A stretch of DNA of 64,000 bases from Limanda limanda (lineage: Eukaryota; Chordata; Actinopteri; Pleuronectiformes; Pleuronectidae): assembly GCF_963576545.1 (NCBI RefSeq), contig NC_083655.1, positions 22,366,204 through 22,430,203 on the forward strand. The letters run 5' to 3'. The notes under the pieces are model-generated. The model worked only from the letters and a program-made list of their open reading frames with translations. It searched no databases and was not told where the DNA came from. Position numbers and translations under genes: made by a program. Of this stretch, positions 51,264 through 62,346 are shown in pieces (position 1 is the stretch's first letter; each line of letters begins with the position of its first letter).

Positions 51264-52978
51264 GTGTCAGAAAAGCGCTGGAAACAGGGAGATAAGCCTT
51301 TTTTGGAAGAAATGGTTAAATTCTTGAATTTTTCATCACACATCATCCCAAATGTCACTAAACAGCTGGAAACGGGGAGATAAGCCTTTTTTGGAAGCAT
51401 TGATTAAGATTTCTGACTTTTTCATCACATGTCAGCCCAAGTGTCAGAAAAGCGCTGGAAACAGGGAGATAAGCCTTTTTTGGAAGAAATGGTTAAATTC
51501 TTGAATTTTTCATCACACATCATCCCAAATGTCACTAAACAGCTGGAAACGGGGAGATAAGCCTTTTTTGGAAGCATTGATTAAGATTTCTGACTTTTTC
51601 ATCACATGTCAGCCCAAGTGTCGGAAAAGCGCTGGAAACAGGGAGATCTGCCTTTTTTTGGAAGAAAAGGTTATATTCTTGAATTTTTCATCGCACATCA
51701 TCCCAAATGTCACTAAACAGCTGGAAACGGGGAGATAAGCCTTTTTTGGAAGCAATGGTTAACATTTTGACTTTTTCATCACATATCAGCTCCAGTGTCA
51801 GAAAAGCGCTGGAAACAGGGAGATCTGCCTTTTTTTGGAAGAAAAGGTTAAATTCTTGAATTTTTCATCACACATCATCCCAAATGTCACTAAACAGCTG
51901 GAAACGGGGAGATAAGCCTTTTTTGGAAGCATTGATTAAGATTTCTGACTTTTTCATCACATGTCAGCCCAAGTGTCAGAAAAGCGCTGGAAACAGGGAG
52001 ATAAGCCTTTTTTGGAAGAAATGGTTAAATTCTTGAATTTTTCATCACACATCATCCCAAATGTCACTAAACAGCTGGAAACGGGGAGATAAGCCTTTTT
52101 TGGAAGCAATGGTTAACATTTTGACTTTTTCATCACATATCAGCTCCAGTGTCAGAAAAGCGCTGGAAACAGGGAGATCTGCCTTTTTTTGGAAGAAAAG
52201 GTTAAATTCTTGAATTTTTCATCTCACATCATCCCAAATGTCACTAAACAGCTGGAAACGGGGAGATAAGCCTTTTTTGGAAGCATTGATTAAGATTTCT
52301 GACTTTTTCATCACATGTCAGCCCAAGTGTCAGAAAAGCGCTGGAAACAGGGAGATAAGTCTTTTTTGGAAGAAATGGTTAAATTCTTGAATTTTTCATC
52401 ACACATCATCCCAAATGTCACTAAACAGCTGGAAACGGGGAGATAAGCCTTTTTTGGAAGCATTGATTAAGATTTCTGACTTTTTCATCACATGTCAGCC
52501 CAAGTGTCAGATAAGCGCTGGAAACAGGGAGATAAGCCTTTTTTGGAAGAAATGGTTAAATTCTTGAATTTTTCATCACACATCATCCCAAATGTCACTA
52601 AACAGCTGGAAACGGGGAGATAAGCCTTTTTTGGAAGCAATGGTTAACATTTTGACTTTTTCATCACATATCAGCTCCAGTGTCAGAAAAGCGCTGGAAA
52701 CAGGGAGATCTGCCTTTTTTTGGAAGAAAAGGTTAAATTCTTGAATTTTTCATCACACATCATCCCAAATGTCACTAAACAGCTGGAAACGGGGAGATAA
52801 GCCTTTTTTGGAAGCATTGATTAAGATTTCTGACTTTTTCATCACATGTCAGCCCAAGTGTCAGAAAAGCGCTGGAAACAGGGAGATAAGCCTTTTTTGG
52901 AGGAAATGGTTAAATTCTTGAATTTTTCATCACACATCATCCCAAATGTCACTAAACAGCTGGAAACGGGGAGATAAG

Positions 52979-55558
52979 CTTTTTTGGAAGCATTGATTAA
53001 GATTTCTGACTTTTTCATCACATGTCAGCCCAAGTGTCAGAAAAGCGCTGGAAACAGGGAGATCTGCCTTTTTTTGGAAGAAAAGGTTATATTCTTGAAT
53101 TTTCATCACACATCATCCCAAATGTCACTAAACAGCTGGAAACGGGGAGATAAGCCTTTTTTGGAAGCAATGGTTAACATTTTGACTTTTTCATCACATA
53201 TCAGCTCCAGTGTCAGAAAAGCGCTGGAAACAGGGAGATCTGCCTTTTTTTGGAAGAAAAGGTTAAATTCTTGAATTTTTCATTACACATCATCCCAAAT
53301 GTCACTAAACAGCTGGGAAACGGGGAGATAAGCCTTTTTTGGAAGCATTGATTAAGATTTCTGACTTTTTTCATCACATGTCAGCCCAAGTGTCAGAAAA
53401 GCGCTGGAAACAGGGAGATAAGCCTTTTTTGGAAGAAATGGTTAAATTCTTGAATTTTTCATCACACATCATCCCAAATGTCACTAAACAGCTGGAAACG
53501 GGAGATAAGCCTTTTTTGGAAGCATTGATTAAGATTTCTGACTTTTTCATCACATGTCAGCCCAAGTGTCAGAAAAGCGCTGGAAACAGGGAGATAAGCC
53601 TTTTTTGGAAGAAATGGTTAAATTCTTGAATTTTTCATCACACATCATCCCAAATGTCACTAAACAGCTGGAAACGGGGAGATAAGCCTTTTTTGGAAGC
53701 ATTGATTAAGATTTCTGACTTTTTCATCACATGTCAGCCCAAGTGTCAGAAAAGCGCTGGAAACAGGGAGATAAGCCTTTTTTGGAAGAAATGGTTAAAT
53801 TCTTGAATTTTTCATCACACATCATCCCAAATGTCACTAAACAGCTGGAAACGGGGAGATAATTCTTTTTTGGAAGCAATGGTTAACATTTTGACATTTT
53901 CATCACTTATCAGCTCCAGTGTCAGAAAAGCGCTGGAAACAGGGAGATAAGCCTTTTTTGGAAGAAAAGGTTAAATTCTTGAATTTTTCATCACACAACA
54001 TCCCAAATGTCACTAAACAGCTGGAAACGGGGAGATAAGCCTTTTTTGGAAGCATTGATTAAGATTTCTGACTTTTTCATCACATATCAGCTCCAGTGTC
54101 AGAAAAGCGCTGGAAACAGGGAGATCTGCCCTTTTTTTGGAAGAAAAGGTTAAATTCTTGAATTTTTCATCTCACATCATCCCGAATGTCACTAAACAGC
54201 TGGAAACGGGGAGATGAGCCTTTTTTGGAAGCATTGATTAAGATTTCTGACTTTTTCATCACATGTCAGCCCAAGTGTCAGAAAAGCGCTGGAAACAGGG
54301 AGATAAGCCTTTTTTTGGAAGAAATGGTTAAATTCTTGAATTTTTCATCACACATCATCCCAAATGTCACTAAACAGCTGGAAACGGGGAGATAAGCCTT
54401 TTTTGGAAGCATTGATTAAGATTTCTGACTTTTTCATCACATGTCAGCCCAAGTGTCAGAAAAGCGCTGGAAACAGGGAGATCTGCCTTTTTTTGGAAGA
54501 AAAGGTTATATTCTTGAGTTTTTCATCACACATCATCCCAAATGTCACTAAACAGCTGGAAACTGGGAGATAAGCCTTTTTTGGAAGCAATGGTTAACAT
54601 TTTGACTTTTTCATCACATGTCAGCTCCAGTGTCAGAAAAGCGCTGGAAACAGGGAGATCTGCCTTTTTTTGGAAGAAAAGGTTAAATTCTTGAATTTTT
54701 CATCACACATCATCCCAAATGTCACTAAACAGCTGGAAACGGGGAGATAAGCCTTTTTTGGAAGCATTGATTAAGATTTCTGACTTTTTCATCACATGTC
54801 AGCCCAAGTGTCAGAAAAGCGCTGGAAACAGGGAGATAAGCCTTTTTTGGAGGAAATGGTTAAATTCTTGAATTTTTCATCACACATCATCCCAAATGTC
54901 ACTAAACAGCTGGAAACGGGGAGATAAGCCTTTTTTGGAAGCATTGATTAAGATTTCTGACTTTTTCATCACATGTCAGCCCAAGTGTCAGAAAAGCGCT
55001 GGGAAACAGGGAGATCTGCCTTTTTTTGGAAGAAAAGGTTATATTCTTGAATTTTTCATCACACATCATCCCAAATGTCACTAAACAGCTGGAAACGGGG
55101 AGATAAGCCTTTTTTGGAAGCAATGGTTAACATTTTGACTTTTTCATCACATATCAGCTCCAGTGTCAGAAAAGCGCTGGAAATAGGTAGATCTGCCTTT
55201 TTTTGGAAGAAAAGGTTAAATTCTTGAATTTTTCATCACACATCATCCAAATGTCACTAAACAGCTGGAAACGGGGAGATAAGCCTTTTTTGGAAGCATT
55301 GATTAAGATTTCTGACTTTTTCATCACATGTCAGCCCAAGTGTCAGAAAAGCGCTGGAAACAGGGAGATAAGCCTTTTTTGGAGGAAATGGTTAAATTCT
55401 TGAATTTTTCATCACACATCATCCCAAATGTCACTAAACAGCTGGAAACGGGGAGATAAGCTTTTTTGGAAGCATTGATTAAGATTTCTGACTTTTTCAT
55501 CACATGTCAGCCCAAGTGTCAGAAAAGCGCTGGAAACAGGGAGATCTGCCTTTTTTTT
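52979..55558 (+). repeat. Satellite stretch with clustered one-base homopolymer indels
   Basis: Within about 2.6 kb I count around eleven one-base length changes in short runs: lost C at 52,979 and 55,461, T4 for T5 near 53,100, gctgggaaa near 53,316 and 55,002, T6 for T5 near 53,366, G3 for G4 near 53,500, CCC near 54,130, T7 for T6 near 54,311, catccaaatg near 55,248 and T8 for T7 near 55,551. The sister block 3.54 kb downstream has none of those that fall within it. They create odd open frames here (52,984 and 53,339). This pattern looks like residual consensus error, though true local mutation cannot be excluded. Confidence 0.75.
53281..55250 (+). repeat. 3.54-kb-spaced block, error-rich copy
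   Basis: Matches 56,828-58,790. The offset moves from 3,547 to 3,546, 3,544 and 3,543 bp exactly as the private one-base indels of this copy accumulate. Shared markers are cattacac, gataattc, cacaacatccc, catcccgaatg, ttgagtttttc, gaaactggga, ggaggaaatgg and gaaataggtagatc. Confidence 0.85.
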
Positions 55559-56827
55559 GGAAGAAAAGGTTATATTCTTGAATTTTTCATCACACATCAT
55601 CCCAAATGTCACTAAACAGCTGGAAACGGGGAGATAAGCCTTTTTTGGAAGCAATGGTTAACATTTTGACTTTTTCATCACATATCAGCTCCAGTGTCAG
55701 AAAAGCGCTGGAAACAGGGAGATCTGCCTTTTTTTGGAAGAAAAGGTTAAATTCTTGAATTTTTCATTACACATCATCCCAAATGTCACTAAACAGCTGG
55801 AAACGGGGAGATAAGCCTTTTTTGGAAGCATTGATTAAGATTTCTGACTTTTTCATCACATGTCAGCCCAAGTGTCAGAAAAGCGCTGGAAACAGGGAGA
55901 TAAGCCTTTTTTGGAAGAAATGGTTAAATTCTTGAATTTTTCATCACACATCATCCCAAATGTCACTAAACAGCTGGAAACGGGGAGATAAGCCTTTTTT
56001 GGAAGCATTGATTAAGATTTCTGACTTTTTCATCACATGTCAGCCCAAGTGTCAGAAAAGCGCTGGAAACAGGGAGATAAGCCTTTTTTGGAAGAAATGG
56101 TTAAATTCTTGAATTTTTCATCACACATCATCCCAAATGTCACTAAACAGCTGGAAACGGGGAGATAAGCCTTTTTTGGAAGCATTGATTAAGATTTCTG
56201 ACTTTTTCATCACATGTCAGCCCAAGTGTCAGAAAAGCGCTGGAAACAGGGAGATAAGCCTTTTTTGGAAGAAATGGTTAAATTCTTGAATTTTTCATCA
56301 CACATCATCCCAAATGTCACTAAACAGCTGGAAACGGGGAGATAAGCCTTTTTTGGAAGCATTGATTAAGATTTCTGACTTTTTCATCACATGTCAGCCC
56401 AAGTGTCAGAAAAGCGCTGGAAACAGGGAGATCTGCCTTTTTTTGGAAGAAAAGGTTATATTCTTGAATTTGTCATCACACATCATCCCAAATGTCACTA
56501 AACAGCTGGAAACGGGGAGATAAGCCTTTTTTGGAAGCATTGATTAAGATTTCTGACTTTTTCATCACATGTCAGCCCAAGTGTCAGAAAAGCGCTGGAA
56601 ACAGGGAGATAAGCCTTTTTTGGAAGAAATGGTTAAATTCTTGAATTTTTCATCACACATCATCCCAAATGTCACTAAACAGCTGGAAACGGGGAGATAA
56701 GCCTTTTTTGGAAGCAATGGTTAACATTTTGACTTTTTCATCACATATCAGCTCCAGTGTCAGAAAAGCGCTGGAAACAGGGAGATCTGCCTTTTTTTGG
56801 AAGAAAAGGTTAAATTCTTGAATTTTT

Positions 56828-58790
56828 CATTACACATCATCCCAAATGTCACTAAACAGCTGTAAACGGGGAGATAAGCCTTTTTTGGAAGCATTGATTA
56901 AGATTTCTGACTTTTTCATCACATGTCAGCCCAAGTGTCAGAAAAGCGCTGGAAACAGGGAGATAAGCCTTTTTTGGAAGAAATGGTTAAATTCTTGAAT
57001 TTTTCATCACACATCATCCCAAATGTCACTAAACAGCTGGAAACGGGGAGATAAGCCTTTTTTGGAAGCATTGATTAAGATTTCTGACTTTTTCATCACA
57101 TGTCAGCCCAAGTGTCAGAAAAGCGCTGGAAACAGGGAGATAAGCCTTTTTTGGAAGAAATGGTTAAATTCTTGAATTTTTCATCACACATCATCCCAAA
57201 TGTCACTAAACAGCTGGAAACGGGGAGATAAGCCTTTTTTGGAAGCATTGATTAAGATTTCTGACTTTTTCATCACATGTCAGCCCAAGTGTCAGAAAAG
57301 CGCTGGAAACAGGGAGATAAGCCTTTTTTGGAAGAAATGGTTAAATTCTTGAATTTTTCATCACACATCATCCCAAATGTCACTAAACAGCTGGAAACGG
57401 GGAGATAATTCTTTTTTGGAAGCAATGGTTAACATTTTGACATTTTCATCACTTATCAGCTCCAGTGTCAGAAAAGCGCTGGAAACAGGGAGATAAGCCT
57501 TTTTTGGAAGAAAAGGTTAAATTCTTGAATTTTTCATCACACAACATCCCAAATGTCACTAAACAGCTGGAAACGGGGAGATAAGCCTTTTTTGGAAGCA
57601 TTGATTAAGATTTCTGACTTTTTCATCACATATCAGCTCCAGTGTCAGAAAAGCGCTGGAAACAGGGAGATCTGCCTTTTTTTGGAAGAAAAGGTTAAAT
57701 TCTTGAATTTTTCATCTCACATCATCCCGAATGTCACTAAACAGCTGGAAACGGGGAGATAAGCCTTTTTTGGAAGCATTGATTAAGATTTCTGACTTTT
57801 TCATCACATGTCAGCCCAAGTGTCAGAAAAGCGCTGGAAACAGGGAGATAAGCCTTTTTTGGAAGAAATGGTTAAATTCTTGAATTTTTCATCACACATC
57901 ATCCCAAATGTCACTAAACAGCTGGAAACGGGGAGATAAGCCTTTTTTGGAAGCATTGATTAAGATTTCTGACTTTTTCATCACATGTCAGCCCAAGTGT
58001 CAGAAAAGCGCTGGAAACAGGGAGATCTGCCTTTTTTTGGAAGAAAAGGTTATATTCTTGAGTTTTTCATCACACATCATCCCAAATGTCACTAAACAGC
58101 TGGAAACTGGGAGATAAGCCTTTTTTGGAAGCAATGGTTAACATTTTGACTTTTTCATCACATGTCAGCTCCAGTGTCAGAAAAGCGCTGGAAACAGGGA
58201 GATCTGCCTTTTTTTGGAAGAAAAGGTTAAATTCTTGAATTTTTCATCACACATCATCCCAAATGTCACTAAACAGCTGGAAACGGGGAGATAAGCCTTT
58301 TTTGGAAGCATTGATTAAGATTTCTGACTTTTTCATCACATGTCAGCCCAAGTGTCAGAAAAGCGCTGGAAACAGGGAGATAAGCCTTTTTTGGAGGAAA
58401 TGGTTAAATTCTTGAATTTTTCATCACACATCATCCCAAATGTCACTAAACAGCTGGAAACAGGGAGATAAGCCTTTTTTGGAAGCATTGATTAAGATTT
58501 CTGACTTTTTCATCACATGTCAGCCCAAGTGTCAGAAAAGCGCTGGAAACAGGGAGATCTGCCTTTTTTTGGAAGAAAAGGTTATATTCTTGAATTTTTC
58601 ATCACACATCATCCCAAATGTCACTAAACAGCTGGAAACGGGGAGATAAGCCTTTTTTGGAAGCAATGGTTAACATTTTGACTTTTTCATCACATATCAG
58701 CTCCAGTGTCAGAAAAGCGCTGGAAATAGGTAGATCTGCCTTTTTTTGGAAGAAAAGGTTAAATTCTTGAATTTTTCATCACACATCATC
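56828..58790 (+). repeat. 3.54-kb-spaced block, clean copy
   Basis: Partner of 53,281-55,250 with the same marker order and none of its one-base indels. Private substitutions are gctgtaaacgg near 56,862 and ggaaacaggga in an A half near 58,460. Confidence 0.85.
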
Positions 58791-59159
58791 CCAAATGTCA
58801 CTAAACAGCTGGAAATGGGGAGATAAGCCTTTTTTGGAAGCATTGATTAAGATTTCTGACTTTTTCATCACATGTCAGCCCAAGTGTCAGAAAAGCGCTG
58901 GAAACAGGGAGATAAGCCTTTTTTGGAAGAAATGGTTAAATTCTTGAATTTTTCATCACACATCATCCCAAATGTCACTAAACAGCTGGAAACGGGGAGA
59001 TAAGCCTTTTTTGGAAGCATTGATTAAGATTTCTGACTTTTTCATCACATGTCAGCCCAAGTGTCAGAAAAGCGCTGGAAACAGGGAGATAAGCCTTTTT
59101 TGGAAGAAATGGTTAAATTCTTGAATTTTTCATCACACATCATCCCAAATGTCACTAAA

Positions 59160-60813
59160 CAGCTGGAAACGGGGAGATTATTCTTTTTTGGAAGCAATGG
59201 TTAACATTTTGACATTTTCATCACTTATCAGCTCCAGTGTCAGAAAAGCGCTGGAAACAGGGAGATCTGCCTTTTTTGGAAGAAATGGTTAAATTCTTGA
59301 ATTTTTTATCACACATCATCCCAAATGTCACTAAACAGCTGGAAACGGGGAGATCAACCTTTTTTGGAAGCATTGATTAAGATTTCTGACTTTTTCATCA
59401 CATGTCAGCCCAAGTGTCAGAAAAACGCTGGAAACAGGGAGATAAGCCTTTTTTGGAAGAAAAGGTTAAATTCTTGAATTTTTCATCACACAACATCCCA
59501 AATGTCACTAAACAGCTGGAAACGGGGAGATAAGCCTTTTTTGGAAGCATTGATTAAGATTTCTGACTTTTTCATCACATGTCAGCCCAAGTGTCAGAAA
59601 AGCGCTGGAAACAGGGAGATCTGCCTTTTTTTGGAAGAAAAGGTTATATTCTTGAATTTTTCATCACACATCATCCCAAATGTCACTAAACAGCTGGAAA
59701 CGGGGAGATAAGCCTTTTTTGGAAGCATTGATTAAGAATTCTGACTTTTTCATCACATGTCAGCCCAAGTGTCAGAAAAGCGCTGGAAACAGGGAGATCT
59801 GCCTTTTTTTGGAAGAAAAGGTTATATTCTTGAATTTTTCATCACACATCATCCCAAATGTCACTAAACAGCTGGAAACGGGGAGATAAGCCTTTTTTGG
59901 AAGCAATGGTTAACATTTTGACTTTTTCATCACATATCAGCTCCAGTGTCAGAAAAGCGCTGGAAACAGGGAGATAAGCCTTTTTTGGAAGAAATGGTTA
60001 AATTCTTGAATTTTTCATCACACATCATCCCAAATGTCACTAAACAGCTGGAAACGGGGAGATAAGCCTTTTTTGGAAGCATTGATTAAGATTTCTGACT
60101 TTTTCATCACTTGTCAGCCCAAGTGTCAGAAAAGCGCTGGAAACAGGGAGATCTGCCTTTTTTTGGAAGAAAAGGTTATATTCTTGAATTTTTCATCACA
60201 CATCATCCCAAATGTCACTAAACAGCTGGAAACGGGGAGATAAGCCTTTTTTGGAAGCAATGGTTAACATTTTGACTTTTTCATCACATATCAGCTCCAG
60301 TGTCAGAAAAGCGCTGGAAACAGGGAGATCTGCCTTTTTTTGGAAGAAAAGGTTAAATTCTTGAATTTTTCATCACACATCATCCCAAATGTCACTAAAC
60401 AGCTGGAAACGGGGAGATAAGCCTTTTTTGGAAGCAATGGTTAACATTTTGACATTTTCATCACTTATCAGCTCCAGTGTCAGAAAAGCGTTGGAAACAG
60501 GGAGATCTGCCTTTTTTTGGAAGAAATGGTTAAATTCTTGAATTTTTTATCACACATCATCCCAAATGTCACTAAACAGCTGGAAACGGGGAGATAAGCC
60601 TTTTTTGGAAGCATTGATTAAGATTTCTGACTTTTTCATCACATGTCAGCCCAAGTGTCAGAAAAGCGCTGGAAACAGGGAGATAAGCCTTTTTTGGAAG
60701 AAATGGTTAAATTCTTGAATTTTTCATCACACATCATCCCAAATGTCACTAAACAGCTGGAAACGGGGAGATAAGCCTTTTTTGGAAGCATTGATTAAGA
60801 TTTCTGACTTTTT
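59160..60813 (+). repeat. 3,187-bp-spaced block, copy 1
   Basis: Markers gattattc (59,175), cacaacatccc, two consecutive A1B1 monomers (59,502 and 59,680), cacttgtcag (60,111) and gcgttggaaac (60,488) recur 3,187-3,188 bp downstream up to the window end. Private here are gatctgcc with T6 (59,270), gatcaacc (59,353), aaaaacgctgg (59,423) and aagaattctgac (59,734). Confidence 0.84.
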
Positions 60814-61970
60814 CATCACATGTCAGCCCAAGTGTCAGAAAAGCGCTGGAAACAGGGAGATAAGCCTTTTTTGGAAGAAATGGTTAAATTCTTGAATTTT
60901 TCATCACACATCATCCCAAATGTCACTAAACAGCTGGAAACGGGGAGATTATTCTTTTTTGGAAGCAATGGTTAACATTTTGAAATTTTCATCACTTATC
61001 AGCTCCAGTGTCAGAAAAGCGCTGGAAACAGGGAGATCTGCCTTTTTTTGGAAGAAATGGTTAAATTCTTAAATTTTTTATCACACATCATCCCAAATGT
61101 CACTAAACAGCTGGAAACGGGGAGATAAGCCTTTTTTGGAAGCATTGATTAAGATTTCTGACTTTTTCATCACATGTCAGCCCAAGTGTCAGAAAAGCGC
61201 TGGAAACAGGGAGATAAGCCTTTTTTGGAAGAAAAGGTTAAATTCTTGAATTTTTCATCACACAACATCCCAAATGTCACTAAACAGCTGGAAACGGGGA
61301 GATAAGCCTTTTTTGGAAGCATTGATTAAGATTTCTGACTTTTTCATCACATGTCAGCCCAAGTGTCAGAAAAGCGCTGGAAACAGGGAGATCTGCCTTT
61401 TTTTGGAAGAAAAGGTTATATTCTTGAATTTTTCATCACACATCATCCCAAATGTCACTAAACAGCTGGAAACGGGGAGATAAGCCTTTTTTGGAAGCAA
61501 TGGTTAACATTTTGACATTTTCATCACTTATCAGCTCCAGTGTCAGAAAAGCGTTGGAAACAGGGAGATAAGCCTTTTTTGGAAGAAATGGTTAAATTCT
61601 TGAATTTTTCATCACACATCATCCCAAATTTCACTAAACAGCTGGAAACGGGGAGATAAGCCTTTTTTGGAAGCATTGATTAAGATTTCTGACTTTTTCA
61701 TCACATGTCAGCCCAAGTGTCAGAAAAGCGCTGGAAACAGGGAGATAAGCCTTTTTTGGAAGAAATGGTTAAATTCTTGAATTTTTCATCACACATCATC
61801 CCAAATGTCACTAAACAGCTGGAAACGGGGAGATTATTCTTTTTTGGAAGCAATGGTTAACATTTTGACATTTTCATCACTTATCAGCTCCAGTGTCAGA
61901 AAAGCGCTGGAAACAGGGAGATAAGCCTTTTTTGGAAGAAATGGTTAAATTCTTGAATTTTTCATCACAC
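59870..61970 (+). repeat. Block partner of 48,800-50,900
   Basis: Contains cacttgtcag (60,111), gcgttggaaac, gattattc (60,946), cacaacatccc (61,262), aaatttcac (61,627) and gattattc (61,833) in the same order. Private changes include gaaattttcatc near 60,982 and ttcttaaattttttatc near 61,066. It overlaps the 3,187-bp block, which shows that the duplication periods interleave. Confidence 0.82.
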
Positions 61971-62346
61971 ATCATCCCAAATGTCACTAAACAGCTGGAA
62001 ACGGGGAGATAAGCCTTTTTTGGAAGCATTGATTAAGATTTCTGACTTTTTCATCACATGTCAGCCCAAGTGTCAGAAAAGCGCTGGAAACAGGGAGATA
62101 AGCCTTTTTTGGAAGAAATGGTTAAATTCTTGAATTTTTCATCACACATCATCCCAAATGTCACTGAACAGCTGGAAACGGGGAGATAAGCCTTTTTTGG
62201 AAGCATTGATTAAGATTTCTGACTTTTTCATCACATGTCAGCCCAAGTGTCAGAAAAGCGCTGGAAACAGGGAGATAAGCCTTTTTTGGAAGAAATGGTT
62301 AAATTCTTGAATTTTTCATCACACATCATCCCAAATGTCACTAAAC

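Noticed and set aside
52984..53629. Two 96-codon open frames at 52,984 and 53,339
   Set aside because: They exist because of one-base homopolymer changes (lost C, T4 for T5, G3 for G4) in a stretch that may be poorly polished.
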